Positions 58,235-64,000 of a stretch of DNA of 64,000 nucleotides are shown piece after piece. The DNA is taken from positions 38,388-102,387 of the forward strand of contig JARKIP010000488.1 of assembly GCA_029990175.1 (NCBI GenBank), written 5' to 3'. Below the pieces are notes generated by a model, which did no database searches, was not told the origin of the DNA, and saw only the letters and a program-made list of their open reading frames with translations. The stretch comes from Petunia secreta. Taxonomy: Eukaryota; Streptophyta; Magnoliopsida; Solanales; Solanaceae. The position numbers and the translations under genes are program-made. Numbering within the stretch: position 1 is the first letter of the stretch; each line of letters starts with the position of its first letter.

Positions 58235-58469
58235 CTCCCTCCGTTCTATTTTATGTGTCATAGTTTGAGTCGACACAAAGTTTAAGAATAAAAGAAAACT
58301 TTTGAAACTTGTGGTCTAAAATAAGACAAAAATGTTTGTGTGGTTGTAAATCATTTCAGTAATGGCAAAACTGTAATTTTGAAGTTAAATTGTTACCAAA
58401 TTTAGAATGTTGTCATTCTTTTTGGAAACGAATAAGGAAATGCTGCCACATAAATTGGAACGGAGGGAG
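58235..58469. mobile_element. Stowaway-type MITE, copy 2 (235 bp)
   Basis: Ends CTCCCTCCGTTCTATTTTATGTG and CACATAAATTGGAACGGAGGGAG, flanked by TA (58,233-58,234 and 58,470-58,471). It is the same family as 31,109-31,344 in the opposite orientation and has better-preserved ends. Confidence 0.9.
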
Positions 58470-58475
58470 TATATT

Positions 58476-58845
58476 ACTCGAAGCAAATGTTTTCTTTTTT
58501 TTTTTTTTTGGTTTGATAAACAAGGATTAGTATATAACCAAAATAGTCTTAGTTAGTACAGCCCATTGTCATGCTACTTAGAGCATTGCAGTTTCCAAAC
58601 TTTGCTAGATTAGTACATATATCACTATGTAATAGACCTAGTTTAACAAACTTCATCCCTGTCTGCCCGTAATATGGCATCTAAGGAAGGAGGAGTAGAT
58701 AGCTTAGTTTAGCTTGTATTGTAGACAAAAGCTTCTTGAGACAAAAAGTGGGCTGCTTTATTTGCTTCTCTAAAATCATGCCGGAGCACCGGCAACCCGA
58801 TTCCTATCTGGCCCATCTCCTGTAGCAACAACTCGAAGCAAAAGT
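58476..58845 (-). mobile_element. 5'-truncated LINE with 15-17-bp target duplication
   Basis: Insert about 58,493-58,830, minus strand: poly-T (the poly-A tail) at its left end, then sequence whose minus-strand translation shows GLPVLRHDFREANKAAHFL, the LINE RNase H C-terminus. ACTCGAAGCAAA(T/A)GTT flanks both sides (58,476-58,491 and 58,831-58,846). This is the classic target-primed reverse transcription product. It sits 5-6 bp from the Stowaway end. Confidence 0.8.
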
Positions 58846-58846
58846 T

Positions 58847-59600
58847 AATTATAATAATTTTATGCGCGAGGGCCAAAAGACAACAGAATAAATATCAACA
58901 TAAGATATTAAAGTTGAAAACATAAAAGACAAAAATAAAATGAGGACTGAGAAGCGTTAGCATATGTTATTACTAATCTTTGCAATATTGATTGAAGAGA
59001 CAGTCACACACAAAGGAATTGATGCAATTCAGTAGTTACTGGTTAGAGACTAACAGGGCATTATTAAGTAGATTTAACTTATATAAAATGACAATTCTTA
59101 AAAAGTTTTTCATTCCTTTTCTTTTTCCCTTCTTTGAGCAATTTACTGAAAAGGTTGATGTTACAAGTCAATGATGATGGTTGTTGAAATTATATTCACT
59201 GTCTTGACTTGATTCTTCAGAAGCTTTAAAATATTGTACTATGAACTTACTTTCAATGTATAAAGGGAACCATATATTAACGTTGTAATTCCTCTTGTAT
59301 AATCTTTCTTTTGATACTAATATGTCTTATTTGTAAATTTAAATAATATCATGGTATCAACACAATAATTTTCAGCGCATACGACTGGAAAGATTATTTT
59401 TATAGTTCATATTTTGAAGAGAACAACTCAAACCAAATTTAATAGATCAATAACTTTTTTCTTTTATTTTATAATTCTTTACGCTTTCTAGTTGAACTAA
59501 TTGCACCAGCGGAATAATGCAATATTTTTTTCTTTATACAATTATGATTATATGGCTTATCTCTCAAAGACAAGACTAATTCAATTTCTAATTTCTTGGT
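58847..59600. other. Intergenic, upstream of peptide gene B
   Basis: AT-rich, no gene or element recognised. Confidence 0.45.
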
Positions 59601-59611
59601 GAAACCGTGCA

Positions 59612-59699
59612 GTCAAAGGTCAAGTTCCTCCAAAGAACTTGAAACTGGCTAGTATGTTTCAAAGTTGTAAAACAACACGTTCTGTTATGAGTATAAATA
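59612..59699 (+). promoter_or_regulatory. Promoter of peptide gene B: paired W-box and TATA box
   Basis: GTCAAAGGTCAA at 59,612-59,623 carries two W-box cores (TTGAC on the minus strand) with the same 7-bp offset as upstream of gene A. TATAAATA follows at 59,692-59,699, about 70 bp downstream. Confidence 0.55.
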
Positions 59700-59839
59700 C
59701 ATTGCAACTTCATTATAATCTCCATTACCAAACTCATCAAAATCTGAGTAATTCTTTTATTTCTAGCTCTTTCCAGAAAAAATCGTTATTTCAGTTTCTA
59801 CAACTCCTCAAATTAATCAAGTTACAATTTTTTTTTGTT

Positions 59840-60103
59840 ATGGGTCGTAACATAATCATAGTACTACTAATTCTATTAATTGCACTATGCATCGAAACAA
59901 ATGAAGCTACACGAGTTCTTGGAAATAAAGAAAAACAACTTGTGCTATTATCATCTCTGCAACAGCGACCGTCTACTCGTCCTCCCGGACCAAATCCAGG
60001 AACCAACATGGCAAACCAAGTTTCTCAAAGGAACTTTGCAGGTCGTAGGGAATTTGTTCATTCTCCTTCATGGCATAAGGTCCCTGTATTTGCAGTTAAT
60101 TAA
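59840..60103 (+). CDS. Small secreted-peptide precursor B (87 aa)
   Basis: The first ATG that fits a signal peptide is 59,840 (MGRNIIIVLL), about 140 nt after the TATA box; upstream in-frame codons lack this character. Residues ~4-23 (NIIIVLLILLIALCIETNEA) are the signal peptide, followed by TRVL. The mature part contains STRPPGPNPGTN, then SQRNFAGRREFVHSPSWHK, and ends VFAVN. It aligns with gene A around PGT and NFAG. Dibasic RR after NFAG could be a processing site (inference). It probably yields a secreted signalling peptide; RPPGPNPGTN is loosely reminiscent of CLE peptides but lacks their spacing and C-terminal HxN. No disruption. Confidence 0.72.
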   Translation: MGRNIIIVLLILLIALCIETNEATRVLGNKEKQLVLLSSLQQRPSTRPPGPNPGTNMANQVSQRNFAGRREFVHSPSWHKVPVFAVN

Positions 60104-60852
60104 TAACAGGGTCATAAAATATTATGATAACCTTCAAGTTTTTTGGAGATTTAACTCACAAAGTTGTAGAATATAGGATATTTAATTCGTTTGATTTATT
60201 ATTCTTTTATACATATTTGTAATGACGATTATACATGAAATGACAGTGGTAGCTAGGTACTAACTATTGGTAGCATCTATACAAGCAACGCAATGAGACC
60301 GCGTCAATTAATTTGAAATTTTGATTTACTATTGTGTTTACAATTTGTCTTTCTAAATTTCTGATCGTACGATTTGTTCATTACTGTGGCTGGAGCTGTT
60401 TGCTCATTAGTGCAACTTAAAATTGGATATTATGGATGGATGTTCAAGTAGGTAGTGCAATTGAGAAAAGTGCGTCAATTCATATTTAAGAATAAATACT
60501 ACCTAGAAGTTTAGAAAAAAGGCCAAAATTTTACCCCTTGATGTAAAAAATATGCATAGATAAAAAGATCTAAGAATATGAGATCACTCAAAATGAGTCA
60601 AATCTCGAGTATGTGAGTATTCATCGTCCTTTCAGTGGTGTTTACAGAAGAGGAATAGTAATTATTAGCACAAGTGCTACGATGTATTATGGTATCACTG
60701 TTAAAAATATACTAGTAGTATTACATTTAGCTTGATGTTTCAGGAGCCCCAAATTCTCCATTCTGAAATAGCTCCGTGAAACTTTTCAACTCGTTTGGGG
60801 AAGGAAATGTACTGTGTCCGTGGACCGATATACTAGCTAAGAAAGTTTGTTA

Positions 60853-60905
<53 letters not shown>

Positions 60906-61609
60906 AAAGTTATCTTTTATCTTCCTGAGGCAAGAGCAGGAATCATAATTCAATTCATGCATAACAAAGTACAGAGCGAAATTAAAGTATTGTAAGGAGT
61001 TTTGAGAAGTATTACAACTAAATTTAAATAATAAGTCAACAACAAAATCTGCTTCTCTAAAAACATACTTGGCTTCATGGCATCCTAAATTAGATAGTAA
61101 AAACATGCTATCATTTAAAAAATTAGAGTATCATTCGTTCACTGCAGCATGAGTAGAAGGGAATTAGAATCGAGAAAGTTTGTTATTGGTTATCCTGTAT
61201 CTAAGATTAATCTCTTTTAGGTGGGAAACTGATAACCTTGTTACATACCATTTTCCATTTCGAGGTATTCCTGTCACATACCGTTTTTCATAAAATCTTA
61301 AGTTTTGACAATTAAAAAGGGGCGATGAAAATTTGGCCCTATAAAGTTCATGGATATAATTTACATTCATAAATAACAAGCTTGTAAGTCATGTGATATT
61401 TATTTATTCTTAAAATATCATTCTATCATAGGTAAGTGGTGGAGATTCGGCCGAACGCAATAATTTTTACTTAAACATTATATTAATTAATTATAAATAG
61501 TAAATTTTGAACCAATTCCTAATACTTAAAATCGTCGTTCCATAAAGTTGAAATTCTTGCTCTGCTTCTTTAGAAGACTGTCATTCAACCATCCTACTGT
61601 CCTTGGACC
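60104..61609. other. Intergenic with a TA microsatellite
   Basis: 3' flank of peptide gene B, then AT-rich sequence. A (TA)n tract with one interruption spans about 60,852-60,903. No gene seen. Confidence 0.5.
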
Positions 61610-64000
61610 TTTTTTTTTTTTTTTTTTTTTTGTCAAAACACGAAATTATATTAATATTAAGGGTAACTCAAGACAGACATAGCAACCTGTTGAGCATCAC
61701 AGTTGCTAAGATTGACTAAAATATTATAAGCATCCATAGAAATGTTCCTTGGATACATGCACCCATTACGATCTTGCATAATAGTAGTTAAAATATTAAC
61801 ATTAGGAGGAATAACAAAAGTGAACATAGAGGGATTTGTAACCCTAGCAAGTCCGTCCTTCGCCAAAAGATGAGCAACCTTGTTTTGTTCTCGAAAACAG
61901 TGCTTAATTTCTAGCTGCACCAGGTCCTCCATCAGCATTTTGCAATCATTGGATAAAGCACATGTATTAGAAGTTGGGTCAAGCATTTGTTCTACTGTGC
62001 TTGAAGAGTTTGATTCGATTATTATAGGAAATAAACTATTTCTCTTGATGACATTCAAACCATGCCAAAGAGCTAAAAGTTCAATATTAGTATTATAAGT
62101 AGAAATTACATGAGTTGAAAAGCCTATGACCCATTCTCCTTTGTGATTTCTAATGACTCCTCCGGTACCACTTTGGCCATTTTTTTCCGTTTCATCAATG
62201 TTTAATTTGTAACATAGGCTCGGAGGAAGATGCCATTTTAAGTTTAGGGAAATGGTTGTAGAGATTGGAGGATAATTTTTAGCGAGTGAGGTGTATTCTA
62301 ATGCATGTTTATGGATTAAAGGAATAGAAACCTCGTTTGAGAAGTTATTGTGATGGTTTCGGTTAAGCCATATATTCCAAATGATAAAAGGGAAAAGATC
62401 ACTCCAACCATAATATTTATGAGGAATATATCCTGGATTTTCATATATCCAGTCTAACCAATGAACATGATTGTGATTATAGGAGTTGATATTAATACAA
62501 AGGTGTGATCGAAGAGGAGAAACAGTCTTATAGTGAAGAAACATATGTTCTATTGTTTTATTCTTATTAGGGCATAAAGGGCAATTAGGATTAATATTAA
62601 TACCTAAGTGATGAAGGTAGGATCTAGTAAGGAGGCGATTATGATATCATAGCCAGAGGAAACATTTTATTTTGTTGAGAGTTTTAAGGTTCCAAATCCA
62701 AGTGAAATTTCTATGAGAACTTGTGACATTACTATCAATAATAATTTTGATAGATTTAGAGGTAAAGTTTCACTTTTTGAAAAGTTTCCATTTTGGTTTA
62801 TCAATGTTATCGGCTAATATTAGAAGATGTGTGCAAGTGATATCATGTTCAATGTCCTCAGGGAGAGTAAAGACAGCCTTGAAAGATCCCATTTCAAGTT
62901 TAACTGATCAATAGTGAGGTCATTTTCAAATTCATTTAGAGGACCTTGGATTCTATGCGTCATGATTTTATGTGGAATCCATTCAGCAGTCTAGAAATTC
63001 ATGTGTTTTCCATTGCCAATGGACCAATAGGTACCAAGTTCGTTTTGAGCAAAAAGTGTTTTTCCAGGTTCCATAGGTTGAATTTTTAGCATAAGTAATA
63101 CCTAAGCTATGGTCTCTAGTAGTATATTTAGAGAGAAGAGTTTTAGCCCAAAGAGTTGAGGTATTGGATATAAGACGCCAAGCTAGATTACATAGAAGAG
63201 CAATGTTCTTTGTTTCAACTTTAGTCAACCCTAATCCTTCTTTTTCTTTATCAGAGGTTAAAATGTTCCAATTTAGGAGATGAATTTTGGTTTTCTCAGC
63301 AGTGGTACCCCATATAAAATTTCTCTGGATTTTGTCTATAAATTTACATAATTTTTGGGGAGTTTATGGAGTTGCATAATGTGATTAGGCAGAGAATTTA
63401 GGGTGCCTTTTGCCAGGGTTGTACGACCAGCAATATTGAGGAATTTTGTTTTTCAATTTGCTAGTCTATTATTCATTGAGTCCAGGATGCATGAAAATCA
63501 CTGGCTTTTGGATTTTTATGGAAATGGAGGAATCCCAAGTACTTTCCAAAGGTTGAGCTTTGGTTAATATTCAGATGATGAGATATAATATCTCTAATGG
63601 TAATGTCACAATTGTTGGAGAAAATTAACTTAGACTTACCATAATTCACTTTTTGACCAGATTGACGACAAAAGGAGGAAAGGGTATGACTAATGGCTTC
63701 ACAATTTTTACTGTTTTCTTTACAAAACAAAGTTATGTCGTCAGCAAAAATAAATGTGAAAGAAGAGGGTCATTTCTGGATACTTTAATAGGATCCCAAT
63801 TTCCTTCAATGACCTCACTATTAATAGTTCTAGATAGCATTTCAAGACATAGGATGAAAATATATGGTGATAGGGGATCTCACTGTCCTATACCTCTAGA
63901 AGGAGCAAAAAAATCAGTTTTTTTTACCATTTATAAGAATTGAAATTGTAGAAGTAGTAATGCAGGACATGATAAGTTTAATGATATTACTAGGGAGTTT
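61610..64000 (-). mobile_element. Decayed LINE (3' part, RT to RNase H), runs off the window
   Basis: A 22-T run at 61,610-61,631 marks the poly(A) tail of a minus-strand LINE. Moving upstream: RNase H (61,657-62,544 open; LNIDETEKNGQSGTGGVIRN, KHCFREQNKVAHLLAKDGLA), a zf-RVT remnant (NCPLC, EHMFLHY, about 62,520-62,590), and RT with FADDITLF at about 63,732-63,755 and a DPLSPYIF box near 63,860. Stops occur in the zf-RVT lead-in (near 62,653) and in the RT SRGIRQGDP-type box near 63,880, so it is non-functional. The 5' part lies beyond 64,000. Confidence 0.85.

Noticed and set aside
59840..60103. Calling gene B a CLE peptide because of GPNP
   Set aside because: The motif is internal, lacks the terminal HxN, and the paralogue A has TPDPG without the Gly; the NFAG block is not a CLE feature.
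61880..62098. Plus-strand open frame opposite the LINE RNase H
   Set aside because: Antisense shadow of a recognised domain.
1..64000. tRNA, rRNA or CRISPR features
   Set aside because: None recognised by eye; tRNA-like strings are retroelement primer sites (23,512; 49,234; 54,671), and the regular repeats are retrotransposon UTR arrays.

Overview
This is plant nuclear DNA from a eudicot, most likely a solanaceous species (genus not resolved). The grounds are an intron-containing F-box/kelch gene of the OR23 type, a SUPERMAN-like C2H2 family gene, TATA-box small secreted-peptide genes, and mainly transposable elements: Ty1/copia, an Ogre/Tat-type Ty3/gypsy element with an intron, a chromovirus, LINEs, and Stowaway and hAT MITEs. 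There is no prokaryotic organisation.

Region 1-29,990 is a three-level nest. A LINE 3' end (RNase H domain, later a poly(A) tail) was split at position 404 by a Ty1/copia element, copia-1 (405-29,881, TSD GTTGT). Copia-1 was then split near the end of its pol frame by a 22,352-bp Ogre-like element on the minus strand (5,864-28,215, TSD GACAA). Copia-1 is broken by one frameshift and two nonsense codons, and its LTRs differ at about 20 sites by eye. The Ogre copy has 4.68-kb LTRs that look almost identical, three open reading frames, a tRNA-Arg-type PBS, an in-frame 252-nt intron between gag-pro and RT, and a 3' UTR with 95-bp and 46-bp tandem repeats.

Region 30,000-43,110 holds a minus-strand SUPERMAN-like gene that keeps the C-terminal EAR motif but lacks the zinc finger, a Stowaway MITE, a LINE zf-RVT relic, a second copia element of the same family (copia-2, 32,032-38,711, one clear frameshift), a composite MITE block, and the two-exon F-box/kelch gene (40,351-43,110).

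Region 46,450-60,110 holds two related small secreted-peptide precursor genes 13 kb apart (46,631-46,948 and 59,840-60,103). They share a signal peptide, a PxPGT block and an NFAG block, and both promoters carry a GTCAANNGTCAA paired W-box. Between them lie a hAT MITE with a perfect 8-bp TSD, an old copia relic split by a 5.16-kb chromovirus (48,899-54,056, TSD GGATG), tandem short-LTR fragments, a second Stowaway copy and a 5'-truncated LINE with a 15-17-bp TSD. The right edge (61,610-64,000) is the 3' part of a decayed minus-strand LINE.

Possible host genes are therefore few: the F-box/kelch gene, the zinc-finger-less SUPERMAN-like gene and the two peptide genes. The candidates for undescribed biology are the peptide pair with its shared promoter module, a copia family whose expected primer site is complementary to its own LTR, and a 69-nt intron-like in-frame insert in the gag of that family.
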